From NCBI GenBank assembly GCA_050011635.1, contig JBEKIU010000015.1:1-37091 (forward strand): a stretch of DNA of 37,091 nt. The letters are read 5' to 3'. A program made the translations under genes and the position numbers. Source of the DNA: Bog-756 sp050011635. GTDB taxonomy: Bacteria > Actinomycetota > Acidimicrobiia > Acidimicrobiales > RAAP-2. The notes beneath the pieces were generated by a model. That model had not been told where the DNA came from and did no database searches. It worked only from the letters and a program-made list of their open reading frames with translations. Below, piece after piece: positions 20,554-28,607 of this stretch (the first letter of the stretch is position 1; every line of letters starts with the position of its first letter).

Positions 20554-21120
20554 GTGGACGATTACCTCCCCATCCTGATCCTCCTCATCCTCGGCTTCCT
20601 GTTCGCCGCCCTGTCCTTCGTGGCCTCGGGCATGATGGCCCCGAAGAAGCGGCCGACGGCGGCGAAGACCGCGCCCTACGAGTGCGGCATCGTCCCCGGC
20701 ATCGAGCCGCCGACGCGCTTTCCCGTCCGCTTCTACCTCATCGCCATGATCTTCATCATCTTCGACATCGAGATCGTCTTCTTGTACCCGTGGGCGGTGA
20801 TCTTCCACCAGCTCGGCTCGTTCGGCCTCACCGAGGTGGTGGTCTTCGCCGCTGTGGTGTTCGTCTCCTTCCTCTTCCTCATCAGTAACGGAGCCCTCAC
20901 CTGGGGCCCGTCCAAGCGGTTGGTGGCGGCCATGCCCTCCCGGACGTCCGAGTCGACCATTGCCCGCATCACTGCCGGACCGGGGGGTCCCGACAGGACG
21001 ACGCGTGCGGTCGGCACCGGGTCGGCGGACGGTCCGTCCGCACCCGCACCCGCCGCGCCAGACGCCCCGACGACCGGAGAGCCGGCCACCGTGCCGACCG
21101 GACCCGGCCGAGCCGCGTAG
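20554..21120 (+). CDS. nuoA: NADH-quinone oxidoreductase subunit A
   Basis: 188 residues from GTG 20554. Membrane subunit of complex I near the quinone site, three helices: LPILILLILGFLFAALSFVAS, FYLIAMIFIIFDIEIVFLYPW (with the conserved FDIE acidic pair) and VVVFAAVVFVSFLFLI. The loop KTAPYECGIVPGIEPPTRFPVRFY holds the conserved Cys that is exposed in the active/deactive transition of other complex I. The family is usually 115-140 residues; here about 60 extra C-terminal residues are Pro/Ala/Thr-rich and probably disordered. First gene of nuoA-nuoN; the promoter is likely within 150 bases upstream, between it and the divergent reductase. Confidence 0.96.
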   Translation: MDDYLPILILLILGFLFAALSFVASGMMAPKKRPTAAKTAPYECGIVPGIEPPTRFPVRFYLIAMIFIIFDIEIVFLYPWAVIFHQLGSFGLTEVVVFAAVVFVSFLFLISNGALTWGPSKRLVAAMPSRTSESTIARITAGPGGPDRTTRAVGTGSADGPSAPAPAAPDAPTTGEPATVPTGPGRAA

Positions 21121-21138
21121 AGCGGGAGAAGGCTCGCC

Positions 21139-21810
21139 ATGGGTCTCGAAGACCTCCAGCACAACTTCCTCACCGGCCGCCTCGAGGATCTGGTCAAGTG
21201 GGCGCGCACCTACTCCATGTGGCCCGCCACCTTCGGACTGGCCTGCTGTGCCATCGAGATGATGTCGGTGGGAGCCGCCGACTTCGACCTGGCCCGGTTC
21301 GGCATGGAGGTCTTCCGGGCATCACCCCGTCAGGCCGACCTCATGATCGTGGCCGGACGGGTCTCCCAGAAGATGGCACCCGTCCTGCGTCAGGTCTACG
21401 ACCAGATGATGGAGCCCAAGTGGGTGCTGTCGATGGGCGTGTGCGCCAGCACCGGAGGCATGTTCAACAACTACGCCATCGTGCAGGGTGTCGACCAGAT
21501 CGTCCCGGTCGACGTGTACGCCCCCGGGTGCCCGCCGACTCCGGAGACGCTGATGCATGCCATTCTCACGCTGCACGAGAAGGTGCGGACCAACGACATC
21601 ACCCATCGCAAGCCCATCGGGGTGCAGGGTCGGGCCGGCGGTCCGGACGGAAGGGCGCTGGCCATGGACGAGGGTGGTGACACCGACGATGCCCGCACCC
21701 ACGGCGACGAGGCCACTTCCGGCTGGACCCCCGACCGCCCCGATGCCGTGCACCTGGGCACACCCAAGCGCAATCCGGTGATTGCCCGAAGCGTGGGCGA
21801 GCCCCTGTGA
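21139..21810 (+). CDS. nuoB: NADH-quinone oxidoreductase subunit B
   Basis: 223 residues from ATG 21139, with SD GGGAGAAGG seven bases upstream. Carries cluster N2, the last electron donor to quinone; its ligands are Cys36 and Cys37 (GLACCAIEMM), Cys102 (GVCASTGGMFNNYAIVQG) and Cys131 (VYAPGCPPTPETLMHAI). The RFGMEVFRASPRQADLMIVAGRV segment is typical. About 60 residues beyond the usual end are hydrophilic and low-complexity, ending ARSVGEPL. The stop overlaps the nuoC GTG. Confidence 0.97.
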   Translation: MGLEDLQHNFLTGRLEDLVKWARTYSMWPATFGLACCAIEMMSVGAADFDLARFGMEVFRASPRQADLMIVAGRVSQKMAPVLRQVYDQMMEPKWVLSMGVCASTGGMFNNYAIVQGVDQIVPVDVYAPGCPPTPETLMHAILTLHEKVRTNDITHRKPIGVQGRAGGPDGRALAMDEGGDTDDARTHGDEATSGWTPDRPDAVHLGTPKRNPVIARSVGEPL

Positions 21811-22331
21811 CCACCGTAGGAACCGGGACGGCGGAGGGAGCGCTCGCGGGCAGCGATTCGGGCGGCGCCTCGTCGCGCACCCCGGGCCGGCCGCAACAAG
21901 AGGTGGTGTTCCCGACCCGCGAGCAGTACGTCGCCGTGGTCGGGGAATTCCGCGACGCCGGCTTCGAGATGTGCGCGGACCTGTGCGGCGTGGACTACCT
22001 CAGCCATCCGGGCCGTCACCTCCCCGACGGCGTCGAGCCCCAGCGGTTCGAGGTGGTGGTCAACCTGTTGTCGCTGGTGCAGGCGCGCCGGGTGCGGGTC
22101 CGCGTGCAGGTGCCCGACACCGACGCGGTGGTGGACTCTCTCTTCGGTCTCTACCCGGGGGTCGAGGCCATGGAGCGCGAGGCCTACGACCTGTTCGGCA
22201 TCGTCTTCGCCGGCCATCCGGACATGACCCGCATCCTCATGCCCGAGGACTGGGAGGGCCACCCCCTCCGCAAGGATTACGGAGTCGGCCGGGTACCTGT
22301 CCAGTTCAAGGGAGCACCAGGGCCGAGATGA
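21807..22331 (+). CDS. nuoC: NADH-quinone oxidoreductase subunit C
   Basis: 174 residues from GTG 21807, overlapping nuoB by 4 bases. Peripheral-arm 30-kDa subunit without a cofactor. Signature: VEAMEREAYDLFGIVFAGHPDMTRILMPEDWEGHPLRKDY, split by its central FAGHPDM. Upstream come FRDAGFEMCADLCGVDYLSHPGRH and FEVVVNLLSLVQARRVRVRVQVPD. Separate from nuoD (no NuoCD fusion). The first ~30 residues are Gly/Ser-rich and not conserved. Confidence 0.95.
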   Translation: MTTVGTGTAEGALAGSDSGGASSRTPGRPQQEVVFPTREQYVAVVGEFRDAGFEMCADLCGVDYLSHPGRHLPDGVEPQRFEVVVNLLSLVQARRVRVRVQVPDTDAVVDSLFGLYPGVEAMEREAYDLFGIVFAGHPDMTRILMPEDWEGHPLRKDYGVGRVPVQFKGAPGPR

Positions 22332-23710
22332 AGGACGTGAAGACGGCGTCCGCCGCCGAAGGCACGGACGCGCCCGAACCGGTCGAGCCGCCCGGCCTCC
22401 TGGCCGAGACATCCGAGGGGATCCAGGAGCTGAGCCGGCGCTCGGAGACCGATCCGAACGAACTGCGGCGGGAGGTCGGAGCAGTGCTCCGCCTGCCCGA
22501 GGGTGTGGCCGTCGACCCCGCGGACATCGACGTCGAGCGGACCGACGACGAGACCATGATCATCAACATGGGGCCCCAGCACCCGTCGACCCACGGGGTG
22601 CTCCGCCTGATGCTCGAGCTCGACGGGGAGACGGTCCTGCGCACCAAGCCGGTCGTCGGGTACCTGCACACCGGTATGGAGAAGACGGCCGAGGAGCTCA
22701 CCTACGTCCAGGGCTCGACCAACGTGACCCGCATGGACTACCTGTCGCCGCTCCACAACGAGCTGGTCCTGTCGCTGGCGGTGGAGGCGCTGCTCGGGGT
22801 GGAGATGCCGCCGAGGTCCGACTGGATCCGCATGCTGATGGTGGAGCTCAACCGGGTGTCGTCCCATCTCATGTGGCTGGCCACCAACGGCATGGACCTC
22901 GGGGCCACCTCGATGATGATCTACGGGTTCCGCGAGCGCGAGATGGTGCTCGCCTTCTTCGAGAAGACGACCGGACTGCGGATGAACCACAACTTCATCC
23001 GGCCCGGGGGCACCGCGGCCGACCTGCCCGACGGGTGGGAGGACGACGTCACGATCATCTGCGACACGGTCATGGACCGGACCGGCGAGTACGACGAGCT
23101 CTTCACCGGCCAACCGCTCTTCCGCCAGCGATCGGAGGGGGTGGGCACGCTGTCGGCCGAGGAGGCCCTGGCCCTCAGCCTCACCGGGCCGGTGCTGCGA
23201 TCGACCGGGGTGCCCTGGGACCTGCGCCGGTCCATGCCCTATCTCCGTTACGACGAGGTCGAGTTCGACGTCATCGTCGGCACCTTCGGTGACAACTTCG
23301 ACCGGTACTCGATCCGGCTCAACGAAGTTCGCGAATCGATTCGCATCATCCGCCAGATCGTGGAGAAGATGCCCGCCGGTGACTACCGGGTCCAGGACAA
23401 GAAGGTGACCCCGCCCCCGCGCGAACGGATCGACGAGTCGATGGAGGCGCTCATCCACCACTTCAAGGTGTTCACCGAGGGCTTCAAGGTCCCCGAGGGC
23501 GAGGTCTACGTGGCCATCGAGTCCCCGAGGGGGGAGCTCGGTTGCTACCTGGTCTCCGATGGCTCGCCCAAGCCCTACCGCATGCACATCCGCGGCCCGA
23601 GCTTCGTCAACCTCCAGGGGCTCCCGGTGATGATGCGCGGCGGGCTGCTGGCCGACGCGGTGGCCGTCTGTTCCACCATCGATCCGGTGATGGGGGAGGT
23701 GGACCGGTGA
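22328..23710 (+). CDS. nuoD: NADH-quinone oxidoreductase subunit D
   Basis: 460 residues from ATG 22328, which overlaps the nuoC stop. 49-kDa subunit that forms the quinone cavity with NuoB. Motifs: MIINMGPQHPSTHGVLRLML (quinone-site His), TGMEKTAEELTYVQ, TRMDYLSPLHNELVLSLAVE, LNRVSSHLMWL, ELGCYLVSDGSPKPYRMHIRGPSF near the C-terminus. About 70 residues precede the conserved start, acidic and helical, longer than usual. The frame open from 21782 overlaps nuoB and nuoC and is not used. Confidence 0.97.
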   Translation: MKDVKTASAAEGTDAPEPVEPPGLLAETSEGIQELSRRSETDPNELRREVGAVLRLPEGVAVDPADIDVERTDDETMIINMGPQHPSTHGVLRLMLELDGETVLRTKPVVGYLHTGMEKTAEELTYVQGSTNVTRMDYLSPLHNELVLSLAVEALLGVEMPPRSDWIRMLMVELNRVSSHLMWLATNGMDLGATSMMIYGFREREMVLAFFEKTTGLRMNHNFIRPGGTAADLPDGWEDDVTIICDTVMDRTGEYDELFTGQPLFRQRSEGVGTLSAEEALALSLTGPVLRSTGVPWDLRRSMPYLRYDEVEFDVIVGTFGDNFDRYSIRLNEVRESIRIIRQIVEKMPAGDYRVQDKKVTPPPRERIDESMEALIHHFKVFTEGFKVPEGEVYVAIESPRGELGCYLVSDGSPKPYRMHIRGPSFVNLQGLPVMMRGGLLADAVAVCSTIDPVMGEVDR

Positions 23711-24441
23711 CCGATCCGACCGGCGCCGTCCCGGTGGGCACACCTCGCCGGACCGGCTCGGCCACCATGTCGCGGCCGAGGCACCTGGACCCTCCGACCC
23801 TCGAACGGGCCGGGCAGGTCATCGCCCTCTATCCGGAGCCCCGCTCGGCGCTCATCCCGCTCTGCCACCTGGCCCAGGAGCAGGACGGGTGGCTCACGCC
23901 CGAGGCCATGGAGGACATCGCCGACCTGGTGGGCGTCACGCCGGCCGAGGTGTACGGGACGGCCACGTTCTACGACATGCTCCACACCCAACCGGTGGGC
24001 ACCCACCTGGTGGCGGTGTGCACCAACATCGCCTGCCTGCTGAACGGCGCCGCCGAGCTGCTGGAGCATGCCGAGTCGTCGCTCGGGGTCAACGCCGGCG
24101 GGACCACCGCGGACGGGACCATCACCCTCGAAGAGGCGGAGTGCCTGGCCGACTGCGACCGGACCCCGTGCGTGCAGGTCAACCACCGGTTCGTCGGCGC
24201 CCAGACGCCCGAGTCGTTCGACCGGTTGGTGGCCGAGCTCCGATCCGGCGCCCGCTCGGCCGACATCCCCGAGCACGGAACTCTCAACCGGGTACGGCGG
24301 ACCACCGGCCTCGAGGCGGACCCGTCCCGGGTGGCCTCGGAGCGGGCGGCGGTGGCCGAGGCCCAGGCCCGGCGGGCGGCGGCGGCCGAGGCAGCCAAAG
24401 AAGCCAAGGAAGCCGCCTCCGGCGCGGGGGGTGGCTCCTAG
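23707..24441 (+). CDS. nuoE: NADH-quinone oxidoreductase subunit E
   Basis: 244 residues from GTG 23707 (GTGA overlap with nuoD). Thioredoxin-fold subunit with 2Fe-2S cluster N1a: Cys105, Cys110 (VCTNIACLL) and Cys146, Cys150 (EAECLADCDRTPCV). The N-domain LIPLCHLAQEQDGWLTPEAMEDIADLVGV and EVYGTATFYDMLHTQPVG are typical. After the core (~205) comes a charged Ala/Lys/Glu helix ending in SGAGGGS, not usual for the family. The stop TAG shares its G with the nuoF GTG. Confidence 0.96.
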   Translation: MTDPTGAVPVGTPRRTGSATMSRPRHLDPPTLERAGQVIALYPEPRSALIPLCHLAQEQDGWLTPEAMEDIADLVGVTPAEVYGTATFYDMLHTQPVGTHLVAVCTNIACLLNGAAELLEHAESSLGVNAGGTTADGTITLEEAECLADCDRTPCVQVNHRFVGAQTPESFDRLVAELRSGARSADIPEHGTLNRVRRTTGLEADPSRVASERAAVAEAQARRAAAAEAAKEAKEAASGAGGGS

Positions 24442-25745
24442 TGGCCGTCACCGAGGCGCCGAAGATCGTCACCAGCCGGCTCCCCTACGCCGACTCCCAC
24501 ATCCTCGAGCGCTTCCTGGCCACAGGCGGCTACGAGGGCCTGCGCAAGGCCCTGTCCATGACCCCCGAGGACGTGGCCCACGAAGTCGACACGGCCAGCC
24601 TGCTGGGCCGGGGCGGGGCCGGGTTCCCGGCCGGGCGCAAGTGGGCCATGCTCCGCAAGAACCCGGTCACCTACCTGGTGGTCAACGGGGACGAGAGCGA
24701 GCCGGCGACCTTCAAGGACCACCTGCTCATCGAGCGGGATCCCCACCAGCTCATCGAAGGTGTGCTCATCGCCGCCTATGCGCTCCAGGTGTCGCAGGCC
24801 TTCATCTTCATCCGGGGCGAGTTCGCCCTCGGTCTCGAGCGGGTGCAGGCCGCCCTCAACGACGCCTACGGGCACGGTGCGGTGGGCACCGACATCTTCG
24901 GTTCGGGGTTCTCGGTCGACATCGTGGTCCACCCGGGGGCCGGGGCCTACATCTGCGGCGAGGAGACGGCACTGCTCGAGTCGCTCGAGGGCAAGCGGGG
25001 CTTCCCCCGCATCAAGCCCCCGTTCTTTCCTGCCGCCATCGGCCTCTACGGCGAGCCCACCGTGGTCAACAACGTGGAGACCATGTCCAACCTCCCCTGG
25101 ATCGTCCTCAACGGCGGCGCCGCCTTCGCCGCCCTGGGCGAGGGCCGTTCGACCGGCACCCGCCTGTTCGCCCTGGCCGGGCACGTCACCAACCCGGGCG
25201 TGTTCGAGCTCGAGATGGTCAAGACGACCTTCAACGACCTCATCAACGCCCCGGTGCTGGGCGGCGGCATTCCCCACGGCCGGGGATTGAAGGCCTTCAT
25301 CCCCGGCGGGGTGTCGGCCCCGTGGTTCGGCCCCGACCAGATCGACCTCCCGCTGGGCCAGGACGAAGTGGGCGCCGCCGGCTCCATGCTCGGATCGGGT
25401 TCGATCGTCGTCATGGACGACCACACGTGTGCCGTCCGGGCGGCGTGGCGCATTACCAAGTTCTTCTTCCGGGAGTCCTGCGGTCAGTGCACGCCGTGCC
25501 GTGAGGGGGCGGGCTGGCTGGAGAAGATCATGGAGCGCATCGAGACCGGTCACGGTCGCGAGCAGGATCTCGACCTCTTGCTCGACGCCTGCGACAACAT
25601 CTCCCCCGGGCTGAACTGGCCGCCCCAGCAGACCACCATCTGCGTGCTCGGGCCGTCCATCCCCTCGTCCATCGGATCGGCCATCGAGATGTTCCGCGAC
25701 GAGTTCCTCGTGCACATCAAGGACGGAGGCTGTCCCTATGGGTGA
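24441..25745 (+). CDS. nuoF: NADH-quinone oxidoreductase subunit F (NADH/FMN-binding)
   Basis: 434 residues from GTG 24441. Oxidises NADH and passes electrons through FMN to cluster N3. Motifs: LLGRGGAGFPAGRKW (FMN/NADH Gly-rich loop), VNGDESEPATFKDHLL, GAYICGEETALLESLEGKRG and the N3 ligands Cys347, Cys350, Cys353 (ESCGQCTPCREG) with Cys401 (TICVLGPS). The C-terminal GGCPYG is followed by TGA. The last ~20 bases are copied 48 bp downstream (see repeat). Longer overlapping frames upstream belong to nuoE. Confidence 0.98.
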   Translation: MAVTEAPKIVTSRLPYADSHILERFLATGGYEGLRKALSMTPEDVAHEVDTASLLGRGGAGFPAGRKWAMLRKNPVTYLVVNGDESEPATFKDHLLIERDPHQLIEGVLIAAYALQVSQAFIFIRGEFALGLERVQAALNDAYGHGAVGTDIFGSGFSVDIVVHPGAGAYICGEETALLESLEGKRGFPRIKPPFFPAAIGLYGEPTVVNNVETMSNLPWIVLNGGAAFAALGEGRSTGTRLFALAGHVTNPGVFELEMVKTTFNDLINAPVLGGGIPHGRGLKAFIPGGVSAPWFGPDQIDLPLGQDEVGAAGSMLGSGSIVVMDDHTCAVRAAWRITKFFFRESCGQCTPCREGAGWLEKIMERIETGHGREQDLDLLLDACDNISPGLNWPPQQTTICVLGPSIPSSIGSAIEMFRDEFLVHIKDGGCPYG

Positions 25746-25833
25746 GACGGGGGCTGGTCCCGTGAGTGGGAGGGAGGCTGTCCCTATGAGTGACGACGGG
25801 GCTGGCCGCGTGAGTCACGACGGGGCCGGCCCT
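25725..25833 (+). repeat. 48-bp duplication of the nuoF 3' end with 24-bp sub-repeats
   Basis: GGAGGCTGTCCCTATG occurs at 25725 (end of nuoF) and again at 25773, each followed by (G/A)GTGA. In the nuoF frame the post-stop DNA reads 15 codons to a second stop, ending GGCPYE. A shorter unit, GTGACGACGGGGCTGGCCGC in its best copy, recurs at 25742, 25790 and 25814. The whole fills the nuoF-nuoG gap, the only sizeable gap in the operon. Confidence 0.75.
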
Positions 25834-25853
25834 GTGAGTGTCGAGCGCGCGCC

Positions 25854-28607
25854 ATGAGCGAGAGCACACCCACCGAAGGCAGCACCACCCGGGAGACCGT
25901 CACGGCCGACCGCGTCGACGATGCCGAGGCCGAGCCGGTGGAGACGGTGGCGTTCACCCTCGACGGGCGCCAGGTCACCGGCCGCAAGGGCGAGATGCTG
26001 ATCGCCGCGGCCGAGCGTGCGGGCACCTTCATCCCGCGCTTCTGCTACCACCCGCGGATGAAATCGGTCGGCGTGTGCCGGATGTGCCTGGTCGAGGTGA
26101 GCGGTCCCCGCGGGGCCTCGCTACAACCCAGCTGCTACGTCGAGGTCCAGGCCGGCTCGGAAGTGACCACCACCTCGGACAAGGTGAAAAAGGCCCAGGA
26201 CGGCGTTCTCGAGTTCCTCCTCGTCAACCATCCGCTCGACTGCCCGGTCTGCGACAAGGGAGGCGAGTGCCCGCTCCAGGACCAGACCCTGGCCTACGGC
26301 CCGGGCGAGTCCCGCTTCGTCGAGGAGAAGCGGCATTTCGAGAAGCCGATCCCCATCTCCGAGCTGGTGCTGCTCGACCGCGAGCGGTGCATCCAGTGCA
26401 GCCGGTGCACCCGCTTCGCCGACGAGGTCGCCGGCGAAGCCCAGATCGACTTCATCGGTCGGGGCGAGCAGCTCGAGGTCAACACGTTCCCCGAGCTGCC
26501 CTTCACGTCGTACTTCTCGGGCAACACCGTGCAGATCTGCCCGGTCGGGGCACTCACTGCGGCCCCGTACCGGTTCGCGGCCCGGCCCTGGGATCTGGAC
26601 CAGGTCGAGTCGACATGCACCACCTGCGCGGTGGGCTGCAGGGTTGCGGTGCAGTCGTCATCCAACCGGGTGACCCGCCTGCTCGGTATCGATGCCGACC
26701 CGGTCAACCACGGATGGCTGTGCGACAAGGGCAGGTTCGCCTTCGACGCCGTCAATCGTGAGGACCGCCTGGTCGAGCCCCTCATCCGCAAGGAGGGATC
26801 GTTGGTGCCGGCCTCGTGGCACGAGGCACTGGCCGCGGTGGCCGGGGGGATCAAGAAGGCCTCGACCGCCGGGGGCGCGGAGGCGGTCGGTGTGGTGGGC
26901 GGGGCCCGGTTGACCAACGAGGGAGCCTACGCCTGGGCCAAACTGGCCAAGGGGGTGCTGGGCACCGATTCGGTCGATGCCCAGCTGGGCGACGGGCTCC
27001 CTGCGGAGCTGGTGCTGGCCCTCCCTCGGGCCACCATCGACCAGGCGGCCTCGGCCGACACCGTGGTCGTCCTGTCCGGTGATGTACGCGAGGAGCTCCC
27101 GATCCTCTTCCTTCGGTTGCGCTCGGCCATCGTCGACGAGGGGCTCTCCCTGGTCGAGCTGTCCCCGGAGGCCACCTCGCTCACCCCGTACGCCAAGGTG
27201 TCGCTGCGCTACGCGCCGGGCGAGGCCACGGCCATGGCCAGGGCCCTCGTGGACCCGGCTGCACCGGGCCCGGCATCGGTCGACCCCGGCCCACTGGCCG
27301 AGGCCCGCAGCCTGGCCGGCGCCGGAAACGTCGTCGTCATCGCCGGGCGACCGTCCCTGGCCGAGGACGGTGCCCTGATGGCCGAGGCCGCCCAGGTCCT
27401 GGCCGGTGCGCTGCCGAAGGCTCGCTTCCTTCCCGCTCTGCGGCGGGGCAACGTGAACGGCGCGCTCGACATGGGGCTGGCTCCCGGGCTCCTGCCCGGC
27501 CGGGTGACCCTCGATGCCGGCCGCGACTGGTTCACGCAACGGTGGGGTTCGGTTCCCCAGGCCCGGGGCCGGGACACCGAGGGCATCCTCCGGGCCGCGG
27601 CCGGCGATGCCGGCGGTGGCCCCCAGGTCGGCGCACTGATCGTGCTCGGCGCCGATCCCCTGACCGACTTCCCTGATCGGCGGTTGGCCGAACGGGCCCT
27701 CGAGGGCGCCGAGTTCGTGGTGGCGGTGGCGTCGTCGCCCGGCGCCGTCACCGAGCTTGCCGACGTCGTCCTGCCCGCGGCCGAGGCCCACGAGCGTCCT
27801 GGGACCACCACCAACATCGAGGGCCGCATCAGCCGCCTGGGCCAGAAGCTGGTACCCCCGGGCCAGGCCTGGCCGGACTGGATGATCGCCGCCGAGCTCG
27901 CCGTGCACCTCGATGCCGACCTCGGCCTCGACTCGGTGGGCGAGGTATGGGACGAGATCGAGCGGGTGGCTCCGGCCTATCGCGGGATCACCCGGGCGGT
28001 GCTCGACGCGCTGGCGACGGCCGACGGCGTGGTCGCCCCCCTCACGGCCAGCCCCGTTTCGATCGGCCGGCGGGCCGCTCCCCTCGACCCCATCGCCGTC
28101 CCCGGTGTCGAGTCGGTCGAGCGCCAGGGCGCCCCTCCCCGGGCCGGACTGGCCGAACCGCCGACCGCGGGGCTCGGCCCGGCACCGGTGGGCCACAGTG
28201 ACGGGGCCGGCGACCCGACCCCCCCGGGGCTGGTCGCCCTCCCGCTCGACCTGGGCGTCCCCCATGTCAGCCCGGTCGACAGCTACTCGATGCGGCTGGT
28301 GGCCTCGCGGTCGCTCTACGACCTCGGCTCGGCGGTGAGCGCGGTCCCGGCCCTGGCCGGCCTGGTGGACCCGGCCCCGCTCCGGGTCAATCCGCACGAC
28401 CTCGACGACCTCGGGGTACCGGCCGGTGGCTCGGTCAGGCTGCGAACCGAAAACGCTTCCCTGGTGGCCGCGGCGGTACCCGACCCGTCACTGCCCCGCA
28501 AGGTCATCGCCGCCGACTTCAACGTCCCCCTCGACGGGGGGACCGTCGCCGATCTCATCGACACCGGTGCTGCTCCGCTGGTCGAGGTCAGGATGGAGAC
28601 GCCGTGA
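25854..28607 (+). CDS. nuoG: NADH-quinone oxidoreductase subunit G
   Basis: 917 residues from ATG 25854. The largest peripheral subunit. Cluster ligands read in order: 2Fe-2S N1b Cys64, Cys75, Cys78, Cys94; N5-type His126, Cys130, Cys133, Cys139; N4-type Cys179, Cys182, Cys185, Cys229; and the extra N7 site Cys255, Cys258, Cys262, Cys290 (CTTCAVGC to WLCDKGRF), which occurs in only some bacteria. The rest is a molybdopterin-oxidoreductase-like domain without molybdenum function, ending in an ADPLTDFPDRRLAERAL/VVLPAAEAHERPGTTTNIEGR region and a C-terminal beta domain. A variable Pro-rich insert sits at about 745-795. A clear SD is not seen; nuoF repeats lie upstream. Confidence 0.97.
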   Translation: MSESTPTEGSTTRETVTADRVDDAEAEPVETVAFTLDGRQVTGRKGEMLIAAAERAGTFIPRFCYHPRMKSVGVCRMCLVEVSGPRGASLQPSCYVEVQAGSEVTTTSDKVKKAQDGVLEFLLVNHPLDCPVCDKGGECPLQDQTLAYGPGESRFVEEKRHFEKPIPISELVLLDRERCIQCSRCTRFADEVAGEAQIDFIGRGEQLEVNTFPELPFTSYFSGNTVQICPVGALTAAPYRFAARPWDLDQVESTCTTCAVGCRVAVQSSSNRVTRLLGIDADPVNHGWLCDKGRFAFDAVNREDRLVEPLIRKEGSLVPASWHEALAAVAGGIKKASTAGGAEAVGVVGGARLTNEGAYAWAKLAKGVLGTDSVDAQLGDGLPAELVLALPRATIDQAASADTVVVLSGDVREELPILFLRLRSAIVDEGLSLVELSPEATSLTPYAKVSLRYAPGEATAMARALVDPAAPGPASVDPGPLAEARSLAGAGNVVVIAGRPSLAEDGALMAEAAQVLAGALPKARFLPALRRGNVNGALDMGLAPGLLPGRVTLDAGRDWFTQRWGSVPQARGRDTEGILRAAAGDAGGGPQVGALIVLGADPLTDFPDRRLAERALEGAEFVVAVASSPGAVTELADVVLPAAEAHERPGTTTNIEGRISRLGQKLVPPGQAWPDWMIAAELAVHLDADLGLDSVGEVWDEIERVAPAYRGITRAVLDALATADGVVAPLTASPVSIGRRAAPLDPIAVPGVESVERQGAPPRAGLAEPPTAGLGPAPVGHSDGAGDPTPPGLVALPLDLGVPHVSPVDSYSMRLVASRSLYDLGSAVSAVPALAGLVDPAPLRVNPHDLDDLGVPAGGSVRLRTENASLVAAAVPDPSLPRKVIAADFNVPLDGGTVADLIDTGAAPLVEVRMETP

